From contig CAAEDC010000004.1 of NCBI GenBank assembly GCA_900754495.1, forward strand, positions 1 to 7,932: a DNA stretch of 7,932 nt, in the 5' to 3' direction. The notes beneath the pieces were generated by a model. That model did not search any database. It had not been told where the DNA came from and saw only the letters and a list, made by a program, of their open reading frames with translations. Positions within the stretch are counted from its first letter, which is position 1, and every line of letters begins with the position of its first letter. Shown piece after piece: positions 1 through 6,174 of this stretch. The DNA comes from Eggerthellaceae bacterium. Lineage in GTDB: Bacteria; Actinomycetota; Coriobacteriia; Coriobacteriales; Eggerthellaceae. Both the position numbers and the translations under genes were made by a program.

Positions 1-2
1 CC

Positions 3-50
3 CCCCTTCTCCCCTTCTCCCCTTCTCCCCTTCTCCCCTTCTCCCCTTCT
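3..50. repeat. Six perfect 8-bp tandem repeats (CCCCTTCT), G-quadruplex-prone on the minus strand
   Basis: Six exact copies of CCCCTTCT lie head to tail at 3-50, preceded by CC and followed by CTCTC. Positions 1-55 are therefore uninterrupted pyrimidine on the plus strand. The minus strand has six runs of at least four G, spaced by 4-nt AGAA loops, which meets the usual definition of a G-quadruplex-forming sequence. A homopurine:homopyrimidine tract of this length could also form triplex DNA. The array touches the window edge, so its full length and the gene on its other side are unknown. Confidence 0.9.
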
Positions 51-148
51 CTCTCGAAATCGCGCTGCCGGCCTTTTCGCGGCGAATGCCATGTTTTGAG
101 GAGAATGCGACATCGGATGCGGATTCAGCGAGGTATCCTGCTGCCAAG

Positions 149-161
149 TAGATATTATCTA
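149..161. promoter_or_regulatory. Short AT-rich dyad, possible operator
   Basis: TAGATA-T-TATCTA is a perfect 6-bp inverted repeat around one central base, in a lower-GC stretch of an otherwise GC-rich region. It could be an operator half-site pair or a chance palindrome. No recognisable -35/-10 pair is attached to it, and the gene it might serve lies outside the window. Confidence 0.25.
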
Positions 162-291
162 AATCGAGAATCGAATTTACCTGCTTGTTTGCTATTCGCT
201 TGTTGCAGCATTCCAACGCCTTGCGGTGAGTCTGTCGCATTCTGCCGAATAATCGGCATCGAGTCCCGAAAGCCTGGTTGAGAGACGCGCG

Positions 292-371
292 TCACGCGGT
301 GCGCGCTGCGCTCACGCGGCGCGCGGTGCGCTCACGCCATGCACGTTGCGCTCACACGGTGCGCGGCGTGC
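292..371. repeat. Four degenerate 20-bp tandem repeats spanning the cydC stop codon
   Basis: Units at 292-311, 312-331, 332-351 and 352-371 all begin with TCAC and end in GC. Compared with the first unit, the second differs at 2 of 20 positions and the third and fourth at 4 of 20. The fourth unit includes the last six codons and the TGA stop of cydC (TGA at 354-352 on the minus strand). The other three units carry the same TGA beyond the gene. Because 20 is not a multiple of 3, those copies fall in shifted frames. The array looks like repeated duplication of the 3' end of the gene. Confidence 0.75.
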
Positions 372-2169
372 CGCGGTCGAGCGCGAGCAGGCGGCGGTAG
401 TGCTCGCTGCCGCGTTCGAGGTCGGCGGGCGCTCCGTCAAGCGACACGGCGCCGTCGGAGATGAACACCACGCGGTCCATGCGCGAGACGCCTTGGAGAT
501 GGTGCGTGATTAGGATGAGCGTGCGGTCGGCGAACACGTCGAGCAGCGTGTCGAGCAGCCCGCGCTCGGTGATCGGATCGAGCGCGGCGAACGGCTCGTC
601 CAGCAGCACGATCGGCGCGCCCTGCAAGAGCACGCGCGCGAGCGCGATGCGATGGCGCTCGCCTCCCGAGAAGCGCATCCCCGCCTCGTCGACCAAGGTG
701 CCCAGCCCCTGCGGCAGGCGATCGAGCAGATCGCCCAGGCCCACGCGGACGAGCGCCTCGCGAACCTCGTCCTCGGTCGCATCGGGCCTGCCGATGCGCA
801 GGTTCTCGAGAAGCGTCGTGTTAAACAGATAGGTGCGCTGCTGGATGACCCCGAGGTAGCGCGCCATGCCGTCGCCGAGCTCGGAGCACGGGACGCCGCC
901 GAGCGTCGCCACACCCTCCTGCGGCACCAGATCGCCGCGGATGAGCCCCGCAAGGGTGGATTTGCCCGCGCCGCTGCGCCCGAGGACGGCGACCTTCTGG
1001 CCGAACGGGATGGCCAGGTCGAGCCCGCGCAACGTGTCGGCGGAAGCTCCGTCGTAGCGGAAGCGCGCCCCCTCCACGCGCACATCGAGCGGAGCGGCCG
1101 GCTCCCGGCGCGGGGCGGCAGGACCCTCATCAGGATCGGGCAGATCGTTGAGGCGCTCGATCGAATCGCGGTAGGCGCCCGCCTCCTGCGCCGCCGGCGA
1201 CAGGGGCGCGAACACCTCGATAAGCGGGAAGAAGCCCAAGGCGAAGGCCGCGACCCAGTTGGCGCCGCCGTCGGGAAGGCCGCCGAAGCGGGTTCCCGCC
1301 CAAGCCAGCAGCACGACGACGATCGCGCCGAACACGAGCTGCAGCGCCAGATCGCGCACGCGGTTGAACCGCTCGATGCGATGCTGCTCGGCGCGCAGCA
1401 GCCGCTCGGATTCCTCATGCGCCGCGAGGTAGTCCTCGCCGCGCCCGGCGAACACCCAATCCGCCACGCCCAGCACGTTGTCGGAGAGCTGGTCGTACAG
1501 CCGCGCCCGCTGCTGTGTGCGCCGCGCCTCGCGCGCCGCGTTCGCCAGCACGGAGATCAAGGGCGCGGCGATCGCGGCGAGGCCCGTCAGGATCAGCATC
1601 GCGACCCCCAGCCAAAGCGACAGCGCGCCGGTGCACGCCACGAGCGCCAGGTAGAGGATGCCGCCCACCGCCAGCGGGAACAGCGTCCTCAGATACAGGT
1701 TCTGGATATGCCCCACATCCTGGGCGAGCAGCCCGAGGACGTCGCCGGTGGAGCGCTTCGAGCGGAACGCCATCGCCTCGCGCTCGGCGGAGCGGTACAG
1801 GCGCAAGCGCAGCGAGCTCGTCATGCGCAGAACCCAATCATGGCTCGCCAGCCGTTCGAAGTAGTTGAGGATCGGCTTGCCGACGCCGAACAGGCGCACC
1901 AGCCCCAACGGCACATTGAGAACGAGGACCGAGACCACAAGCGGCGCGCCGCTGATCAGATACCCGGAGGTGAACATGAGCGCCGCCGCGAAGACGAACG
2001 TCGCGACGCCGAGCGCCAAAGCGAGCAGGAGCGCGCGGCGGTACTGCTTGAAGAACGGCTTGATCCACGTGTCGCGGCGCAGCAACGGCTCACGACGCGA
2101 GGACGTCCCGCGCGCGCGTCCGCGCGAGGCGGCCGCGACCGAGGAGGATCCGCCAGGTCGTAAGCTCAT
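352..2169 (-). CDS. cydC: Heterodimeric ABC exporter subunit CydC
   Basis: 605-residue ABC half-transporter, the CydC half of the CydDC inner-membrane exporter needed for cytochrome bd maturation. The complex is linked to cysteine/glutathione export and more recently to haem transport. The membrane domain covers about residues 45-330, with hydrophobic spans near 45-74, 76-96, 160-205, 272-292 and 303-325. The stretch NYFERLASHDW (102-112) resembles CydC rather than CydD. The ATPase domain has Walker A GRSGAGKST (397-405), Q-loop near 443, signature FSGGERHR (500-507), Walker B IVLLDEP (520-526) and H-loop H556. The signature has E where the consensus has Q. The ATG at 2169 overlaps the cydD stop as ATGA and follows GGAGGTG, so longer in-frame starts inside cydD are rejected. 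A basic, low-complexity extension of about 33 residues precedes the membrane domain. The function is inferred from family; cydAB is not in the window. Confidence 0.9.
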   Translation of the reverse strand: MSLRPGGSSSVAAASRGRARGTSSRREPLLRRDTWIKPFFKQYRRALLLALALGVATFVFAAALMFTSGYLISGAPLVVSVLVLNVPLGLVRLFGVGKPILNYFERLASHDWVLRMTSSLRLRLYRSAEREAMAFRSKRSTGDVLGLLAQDVGHIQNLYLRTLFPLAVGGILYLALVACTGALSLWLGVAMLILTGLAAIAAPLISVLANAAREARRTQQRARLYDQLSDNVLGVADWVFAGRGEDYLAAHEESERLLRAEQHRIERFNRVRDLALQLVFGAIVVVLLAWAGTRFGGLPDGGANWVAAFALGFFPLIEVFAPLSPAAQEAGAYRDSIERLNDLPDPDEGPAAPRREPAAPLDVRVEGARFRYDGASADTLRGLDLAIPFGQKVAVLGRSGAGKSTLAGLIRGDLVPQEGVATLGGVPCSELGDGMARYLGVIQQRTYLFNTTLLENLRIGRPDATEDEVREALVRVGLGDLLDRLPQGLGTLVDEAGMRFSGGERHRIALARVLLQGAPIVLLDEPFAALDPITERGLLDTLLDVFADRTLILITHHLQGVSRMDRVVFISDGAVSLDGAPADLERGSEHYRRLLALDRGTPRTV

Positions 2170-4190
2170 CGCGCACCTCCCAGCATATGCTCGGCGAGAC
2201 GCGCCAGCGCGCCTCCGCGTGAGAGGAGCTCCTCCGGCGCGCCGAACTCCGCCAGACGCCCCCCATCCACCACCATGACGGCGTCCATGTCGTGAACCCA
2301 ATGGAGGCGATGGGTCGCGAAGAACACGAGCCGCCCCTCCATGAGCGGCAGCATCCGCTCTTTGAGCTCGAGCTCCGTCTCGATATCGAGATGCGCCGTC
2401 GGCTCGTCGAAGATAAGGATGCGGCGCTGCGGATCGAGGAACGCGCGCGCCAAGGCGATGCGCTGCGCCTGCCCGCCGGACAGCGCTCGGGCGCCCTCGC
2501 CGATCGGCGTGTCGAGCCCCTGCGGCAGCTGCCGCACCAGCTCACCGAGCCCCATCGCCTCCACCGCGCCCTCGATCGCCGCGTCGCCGGCGTCCGGCCG
2601 GTAGAACGCGATGTTCTCGCGCAGCGTCGCATGGAAGATGTACGGATCCTGCGGAATATAGACGACCTGCCGCCGCCACGCATCGGATGCAAGGTCGAAC
2701 GCACGGGGCTCCTCCCCCTCCCAAGAAAAGAGGAATCCGCCTTCCGAAGGCTCCGCGAACCCGCCGAGCAGGTTCGCCAGCGTGCTCTTCCCCGACCCGC
2801 TCATCCCGACGATCGCGACCTTGGAGAACCCCCGCACCGAGAACGAAACCCCGGAAAGCGCCCGATGGTCAGCATAGTCGAACGCCACATCGCGCGCTTC
2901 GAGCACGGAAGCGCGAGACCAGACAGGAAGGCTGTCGACGTCCATGTCGTTCGTAACGTCAGCGAGGGCTTCTCCGGTGCCGCGAATCGCGGGGATGGCG
3001 GAGGCGAAGCGTACTTCGGTACGTGAGCCTTCGTCATCGCCGCGAGGCGCGGTGCCGGAGAAGACCGCAGCGTCGGCAGGTTCCGCCGGCTGGCAAGCCG
3101 GCGGAACGAGCGCAGAGACCGTCTGCACACCATCTTTATATTCATCTGATTGCAGCAGCGAAGCGCACGAAGCCGGAGGCTGAGCAGCGGAGCGTCGCGT
3201 CGCGGAGCCCTCGGACGGCTTGCCGCTCGGCCCCGCCGGCCGCAAGGCCGGCGCATCTGAAACCCGCAACAGCGCCGCAAGCGCCGTCTTGCCATCCAGC
3301 GACGCGTGGTAGTCCGATGCGTACTCGCGGATCGGCTTGAAGTACTCGGGCACGAGGATGAGCATCAGCAGCGCCGGGAAGAACGCGATCGATCCGTCAA
3401 CAAGGCGGAATCCGAGCATGATCGCCACCGCCGCCACCGAAAACGTCGCGAACAGATCAAGCACCGCCCCGGAAAGGATCGCCGTGCGCAGCGTCTTCAT
3501 CGTCGCGGTGCGCAGCCGCTCGCTCGCCGCGAACACGCTTTCGCCCTGAGCCGCGCCGCGCCCGAACAGCTTGAGCGTGTCGATGCCGCGAAGCGTGTCG
3601 ACGAAGTGGTTCGCCAGCCGGTTGAACTCGTCGTGCTGCTTGTCGGCCTCCGCCTTGGCGGTCTTGCCCAGCAGCACCATGTAGAAGATGATGAACGGGA
3701 ACACGATCAGCATGATCAGCCCCGACACCCAGTCGAAGGGGAACGCGAACGCGAGCAGGACGAGCGGCACGATCACGACGCCGGCGATCTTGGGAAGCAC
3801 GAGCCGCAGGTAGTTCTCGACCTGCTCGGCACCCTCCAGGGCCAGCGTGACGGCGTTGCCCGTGCCCAGCGCGCCGACGAACAACGGGCCTTCGGCGAAC
3901 ACGCGCCCCAGCATGCCGGAGCGCAGCTCCGCCACGCGATCGCCCGCGTAGCGCTCGAGCATCCCGTCTTGGAAAAACGCGACAGCCTGGCGCGACATGA
4001 AGCAGGCGAAGAAGCCGGCGAGCGCGAACGCGGCGTCGGCGACGGAGCTGCCCGCGCGCAGCAGGTCGACGGCGGTGGCGAGCGCCCACGCCTGGCCCAC
4101 GATCACCGCCGCCTTCAGAAGCGTCAGCAGGCAGAGCGCGCCGAGCATGCGGCGGGCGCCGGGCAGCGCGAACAGGTTCTTGTCGAGCAC
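2166..4190 (-). CDS. cydD: Heterodimeric ABC exporter subunit CydD with an enlarged linker
   Basis: 674-residue ABC half-transporter, partner of CydC. The membrane domain (about 15-310) carries CydD-like stretches: the segment around LANHFVDTLRGIDTLKLFGRG (192-212) and LILVPEYFKPIREYASDYHA (277-296). The ATPase domain has Walker A GMSGSGKST (462-470), Q-loop Q514, signature LSGGQAQR (570-577), Walker B ILIFDEP (591-597) and H-loop H627. I chose the GTG at 4190 because AGGAGG sits 6 nt upstream and the first membrane span follows at once. A frame extending to a GTG at 4325 adds 45 basic residues with no family resemblance. The linker between the domains (about 311-425) is some 90-100 residues longer than in E. 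coli CydD as I recall it, and is low-complexity. Its DNA is packed with inverted repeats (see 2945-3255). All ATPase motifs are intact, so the gene is probably functional. Confidence 0.88.
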   Translation of the reverse strand: MLDKNLFALPGARRMLGALCLLTLLKAAVIVGQAWALATAVDLLRAGSSVADAAFALAGFFACFMSRQAVAFFQDGMLERYAGDRVAELRSGMLGRVFAEGPLFVGALGTGNAVTLALEGAEQVENYLRLVLPKIAGVVIVPLVLLAFAFPFDWVSGLIMLIVFPFIIFYMVLLGKTAKAEADKQHDEFNRLANHFVDTLRGIDTLKLFGRGAAQGESVFAASERLRTATMKTLRTAILSGAVLDLFATFSVAAVAIMLGFRLVDGSIAFFPALLMLILVPEYFKPIREYASDYHASLDGKTALAALLRVSDAPALRPAGPSGKPSEGSATRRSAAQPPASCASLLQSDEYKDGVQTVSALVPPACQPAEPADAAVFSGTAPRGDDEGSRTEVRFASAIPAIRGTGEALADVTNDMDVDSLPVWSRASVLEARDVAFDYADHRALSGVSFSVRGFSKVAIVGMSGSGKSTLANLLGGFAEPSEGGFLFSWEGEEPRAFDLASDAWRRQVVYIPQDPYIFHATLRENIAFYRPDAGDAAIEGAVEAMGLGELVRQLPQGLDTPIGEGARALSGGQAQRIALARAFLDPQRRILIFDEPTAHLDIETELELKERMLPLMEGRLVFFATHRLHWVHDMDAVMVVDGGRLAEFGAPEELLSRGGALARLAEHMLGGAR
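2174..2180 (-). promoter_or_regulatory. Ribosome binding site of cydC
   Basis: GGAGGTG on the minus strand, with GGAGG at 2180-2176 and 6 nt between it and the ATG at 2169. It lies inside the last codons of cydD and fixes the cydC start at the ATGA overlap. This arrangement suggests translational coupling of the two subunits. Confidence 0.85.
2969..3063. repeat. Cloverleaf-like palindrome inside cydD
   Basis: The outer arms 2969-2984 and 3048-3063 are complementary at 14 of 16 positions, and the other two can form G-U pairs in RNA. Nested between them are three hairpins. The first is CCGCG-AAT-CGCGG at 2980-2992. The central one pairs 2997-3009 with 3029-3041 (one mismatch, two wobble pairs) and is topped by CGTAC-TTCG-GTACG at 3010-3023. 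The third is CCGCG-AGG-CGCGG at 3040-3052. Outer and inner stems partly overlap, so they are alternative pairings. It is not a tRNA: there is no 7-bp acceptor stem and no T-loop motif. Confidence 0.75.
3080..3107. repeat. Perfect 12-bp inverted repeat inside cydD
   Basis: GTTCCGCCGGCT at 3080-3091 and its exact reverse complement at 3096-3107 flank a 4-base loop GGCA. This is a very stable hairpin within the coding sequence for the CydD linker (residues about 362-371, PPACQPAEP region). It lacks a T-run on either side, so it is not a standard intrinsic terminator. Confidence 0.85.
3234..3253. repeat. Perfect 8-bp hairpin with GCAA tetraloop inside cydD
   Basis: CGCCGGCC at 3234-3241 pairs perfectly with GGCCGGCG at 3246-3253 around loop GCAA at 3242-3245. 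Read as plus-strand RNA this is a C(GNRA)G tetraloop. It marks the membrane-domain side of the enlarged linker and may be one end of the inserted element. Confidence 0.8.
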
Positions 4191-4498
4191 GGGCCGCCTC
4201 CTCCCCTTCCGCACGCGCAAGGCGCCGCCGATCCGTGAAAGGAGCGCCCGGCGAAGGCGCCCCGTAATTGCCATCTGTATAATAGCATTTATGAAACGGA
4301 GTTCCCGTGGGTTTTCCGTCCGCACTATCTGTGCGCCTCGCGGACGTTTCGTGAAGCGCCGCGGCTTCGGTTAGGCTAAAGGCAAGGCGGGCCGTCGGGA
4401 ACCGATCCGACGAACGCTTCACGCATGCACCTGAAACGCACCAGACATGCCGCATCAACGCAGCAACGGCGGACCGCCGTCTGACGAAGGGACGTGCC
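4191..4498. promoter_or_regulatory. Divergent control region between cydD and the small membrane-protein gene
   Basis: This 308-base gap separates cydD (minus) from the gene at 4499 (plus). It holds the cydD ribosome binding site and an AT-rich patch at 4276-4292. That patch reads TATAAT on the plus strand (4278-4283) and TATTAT on the minus strand (4284-4279). Either could be a -10 box, but I see no good -35 at 16-18 bp spacing for either. A dyad CGCAC-TATCT-GTGCG lies at 4321-4335, and a 5-bp stem pairs 4353-4357 with 4364-4368. Promoters are very likely here, but their exact positions are uncertain. Confidence 0.45.
4197..4202 (-). promoter_or_regulatory. Ribosome binding site of cydD
   Basis: AGGAGG on the minus strand, 6 nt from the GTG at 4190, within a longer purine run. 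It decides the start of cydD in favour of the 674-residue form over the longer frame from 4325. Confidence 0.8.
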
Positions 4499-4969
4499 AT
4501 GGGAAAGATCATCAAGCTGTTCGTGGGGCTCATCGTCCTCATGATCGCAGGCATCATCGGCGTCACCGCGCTCTCGAGCACCGACGGCGTCATCGGGGAT
4601 ATCGCAAGCGACGCCAGAAACGCCGCCGTCAACGTCGCGCTCGACGCCAGCGGCGCGAAGAACCGCGTCCAGGACGCGCTCGAATCCCGCGTCGACGAGA
4701 TCTCCGCCGCAACCGGGCTCTCCACGGCCGAGGTGCAGCAGGGCATCGACAACCTGGCCGTCCAGGAATGGCAGGTGACCGATCTGCCCGACGACGCCCA
4801 GGTCGCCACCACCTTCGACGGATCAGCCGCGGGCATCGACGGCGCGCTCACCACCTACGCCGACCCGTCGTACGTCTCCGTCAACGCCTATGGCCAGGAC
4901 CTCACGCTCTCGGTTCCCGAAAGCGCCCAGCCGTACCTGGGGTATCTCGGCTATCTGAGCCGCCTGTAG
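4499..4969 (+). CDS. Small membrane-anchored protein of unknown function
   Basis: 156-residue protein that I do not recognise. It starts at ATG 4499, with GAAGGGA (4486-4492) 6 nt upstream. Residues 1-6 are short and basic (KIIK). Residues 7-25 form one hydrophobic span, followed by ALSSTDG, so it is either an uncleaved signal anchor or a signal peptide; there is no lipobox cysteine. Residues 28-90 are Ala/Asp-rich and probably helical. The remainder (91-156) looks like a small soluble domain, ending with a doubled GYL motif (148-153). The bulk is therefore predicted to be outside the cytoplasm. It is transcribed divergently from cydDC and convergently to the DUF1385 gene, so it probably forms its own transcription unit. 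Third-position GC use matches coding sequence of the neighbourhood. A longer plus-strand frame at 4447-5175 is an overlapping shadow. Confidence 0.75.
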   Translation: MGKIIKLFVGLIVLMIAGIIGVTALSSTDGVIGDIASDARNAAVNVALDASGAKNRVQDALESRVDEISAATGLSTAEVQQGIDNLAVQEWQVTDLPDDAQVATTFDGSAAGIDGALTTYADPSYVSVNAYGQDLTLSVPESAQPYLGYLGYLSRL

Positions 4970-4978
4970 ACGCGAATC

Positions 4979-5000
4979 GCGCAGGGCGTCATGCCCGCGC
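4979..5000. terminator. Hairpin at the convergent junction, possible bidirectional terminator
   Basis: GGGC (4984-4987) pairs with GCCC (4993-4996) around a 5-base loop. After a bulged A at 4983, four more pairs join 4979-4982 with 4997-5000. The hairpin spans the stop codon of the DUF1385 gene and lies 10 nt past the stop of the plus-strand gene. Neither side has a T-run, so intrinsic termination is only a possibility. Confidence 0.3.
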
Positions 5001-6173
5001 CGCCTCGGCCTCCTCGCGGTCGAGCACGCGCTGCATGGCGGCGATGGCGCGCTCCAGCATGCCGTCGTCGGGTTCTTTGGTGGTGAGGCGCTGCATCTGC
5101 ATGCCCGGCCACAAAACCACCTTGACCAGCGGGTTTTCCGGATGGCTGCCCGCCCATTTGACCGTGATCTCGTAGGAGATGCCCGCGATCACCGGCAAAA
5201 ACAGGATGCGCACGAAGATGACGAGCGCCAGCTTGGGAGCGCCGTCGGGCACGCCCCAGGCGCCGATGAGCGCGTCGAGCGGGATGGCGGTGTACACGAA
5301 GATCGCGATGATCATCACCATGATGAGGAACGCCGTGCCGCAACGCACATGCAGGCGTGGGAAGCTGCGAGCGTTGTCGGGCGTGAGCGGCATGCCGTGC
5401 TCGTAGCAGTGGATCGTCTTATGCTCGGCGCCGTGATAGCTGAACATGCGCTTGATCTCCTCCATCCGGCCGATCAGCCAGATGTAGAAGATGAACACGA
5501 GCACGCGCAGGATGCCGTCGAAGATGTTCCAGAGCACCGGGTTGGAGTCGTATTCGCCCACCACCAGGTTGGTGATGAACGCCGGCGCCACGATGAACAG
5601 CACCACGCCGAGCGCAAGCCCCAGCACCATCGAGACGGCCATCTCCTTCTTCCCGAACCCCTCGTCGGAAGACCCCTCTTCCCCGACGGGCTCCGCAGGC
5701 ACGTCCCGAACGCTCGCCGTCGCCGTCTCCGGCTCGGGCTCGCAGACAACCTCCAACGTCCGCTGCGCCCCCAGCGCATCGATCATCTCATCCGGATTCC
5801 CAAAGTCATCCTTCCAGGAGAACTTCTTCTCCTCCGGCTCATCCTCCTCGTCCGCAAACGCATGCATGGCCGCGATCTCCAGGGCCTTGTACCCCAGCAT
5901 CAACGACTCCACGAACGCACGGCACCCACGGACGACGGGCCAGTGCATCCAGCCGTTCTTGGCGCGGCCGCTGGCAAGGTCGTGATCCTCGACATACATG
6001 CCGCCGTCGGGTTCGCGGACCGCGACGGCCCAGTTGAACTTGCCGCGCATCATCACGCCCTCGATGAGCGCCTGGCCGCCGACATGCGTCTTGCGCGGAC
6101 CGTCCTCGGCGAACGCGCGGGCGGTCTCGCTTCTCTTGCGCGCCGTCGGTTCGACGGCGGTTTCCTGCGCCAC
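4989..6173 (-). CDS. DUF1385 family (YqhQ-like) membrane protein
   Basis: 394-residue protein of the DUF1385 family (B. subtilis YqhQ type), whose biochemical role is not established. Three family signatures are visible: GGQALIEGVMMRG (32-44), FSYHGAEHKTIHCYE (244-258) and RLHVRCGTAF (273-282). The last two are rich in conserved His and Cys. Hydrophobic spans lie near 178-203, 218-236, 281-297 and 315-333. An acidic, low-complexity segment (about 108-175) separates the N-terminal signature from the first span and explains why the protein is longer than YqhQ (about 320 residues as I recall). The start is GTG at 6173, with GAGGGA at 6184-6179 and 5 nt spacing. The thyX stop is only 1 nt upstream, so the two genes should be co-transcribed and probably translationally coupled. 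The stop faces the plus-strand gene across 19 nt. Confidence 0.9.
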   Translation of the reverse strand: MAQETAVEPTARKRSETARAFAEDGPRKTHVGGQALIEGVMMRGKFNWAVAVREPDGGMYVEDHDLASGRAKNGWMHWPVVRGCRAFVESLMLGYKALEIAAMHAFADEEDEPEEKKFSWKDDFGNPDEMIDALGAQRTLEVVCEPEPETATASVRDVPAEPVGEEGSSDEGFGKKEMAVSMVLGLALGVVLFIVAPAFITNLVVGEYDSNPVLWNIFDGILRVLVFIFYIWLIGRMEEIKRMFSYHGAEHKTIHCYEHGMPLTPDNARSFPRLHVRCGTAFLIMVMIIAIFVYTAIPLDALIGAWGVPDGAPKLALVIFVRILFLPVIAGISYEITVKWAGSHPENPLVKVVLWPGMQMQRLTTKEPDDGMLERAIAAMQRVLDREEAEAARA

Positions 6174-6174
6174 G

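Larger units (their letters stand above)
1..351. other. Intergenic region downstream of cydC, no convincing gene
   Basis: This stretch lies beyond the 3' end of the cydDC operon and reaches the window edge. It contains, in order, a pyrimidine-only tract with 8-bp tandem repeats (1-55), a stretch of lower GC around 145-215 that includes a 13-base dyad, a 6-bp hairpin at 243-258, and the start of a degenerate 20-bp tandem repeat (from 292). One small plus-strand frame (TTG at 96 to 281) is open, but it has no usable ribosome binding site and a composition unlike the neighbouring genes, so I do not call it. No tRNA or clear intrinsic terminator is visible. Confidence 0.6.
2945..3255. repeat. Putative in-frame palindromic insertion element within cydD
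   Basis: This segment encodes the extra linker of CydD, roughly residues 312-416. It is a chain of inverted repeats: a cloverleaf-like palindrome (2969-3063), a perfect 12-bp hairpin (3080-3107), a 5-bp stem (3123-3127 with 3151-3155) closing a loop rich in A and T, and a perfect 8-bp hairpin (3234-3253). Positions 3131-3150 have only 5 G/C of 20, in sharp contrast to the flanks. The cydD frame stays open through all of it. No transposase or clear target-site duplication is visible. I infer a non-autonomous repeat resembling the in-frame palindromic elements known from Rickettsia. Boundaries are approximate, and whether it recurs elsewhere in the genome cannot be seen here. Confidence 0.5.

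Noticed and set aside
3..50. CRISPR array
   Set aside because: The repeat is an 8-bp unit without spacers, so it is a microsatellite; no cas genes are present.
243..258. TGCCGA-ATAA-TCGGCA hairpin as terminator of cydDC
   Set aside because: A 6-bp stem with no T-run on either side, about 100 bp past the stop; too weak to call a terminator.
96..281. Small plus-strand frame of 61 codons in the left intergenic region
   Set aside because: It starts with TTG; the only purine-rich site, GAGGAG at 98-103, is 1 nt from the next ATG, too close to act. The peptide has no recognisable feature.
652..2163. Long plus-strand frame of 503 codons opposite cydC
   Set aside because: It is antisense to a gene with clear ABC motifs. 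Its translation is Arg/Gln/His/Ala-rich without domains, as expected of a GC-rich shadow frame.
2969..3063. tRNA or tRNA-like gene suggested by the cloverleaf shape
   Set aside because: There is no 7-bp acceptor stem, no T-loop consensus and no plausible anticodon arm, and the segment is coding sequence of cydD.
4278..4283. Perfect TATAAT on the plus strand as promoter of the gene at 4499
   Set aside because: There is no -35 match at 16-18 bp upstream, no proper extended -10, and it lies over 200 bp from the gene. It is kept only as part of the control region.
4191..4325. N-terminal extension of CydD from a GTG at 4325
   Set aside because: It adds 45 basic residues with no resemblance to the family and runs through an AT-rich promoter-like patch. 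The GTG at 4190 has an excellent AGGAGG.
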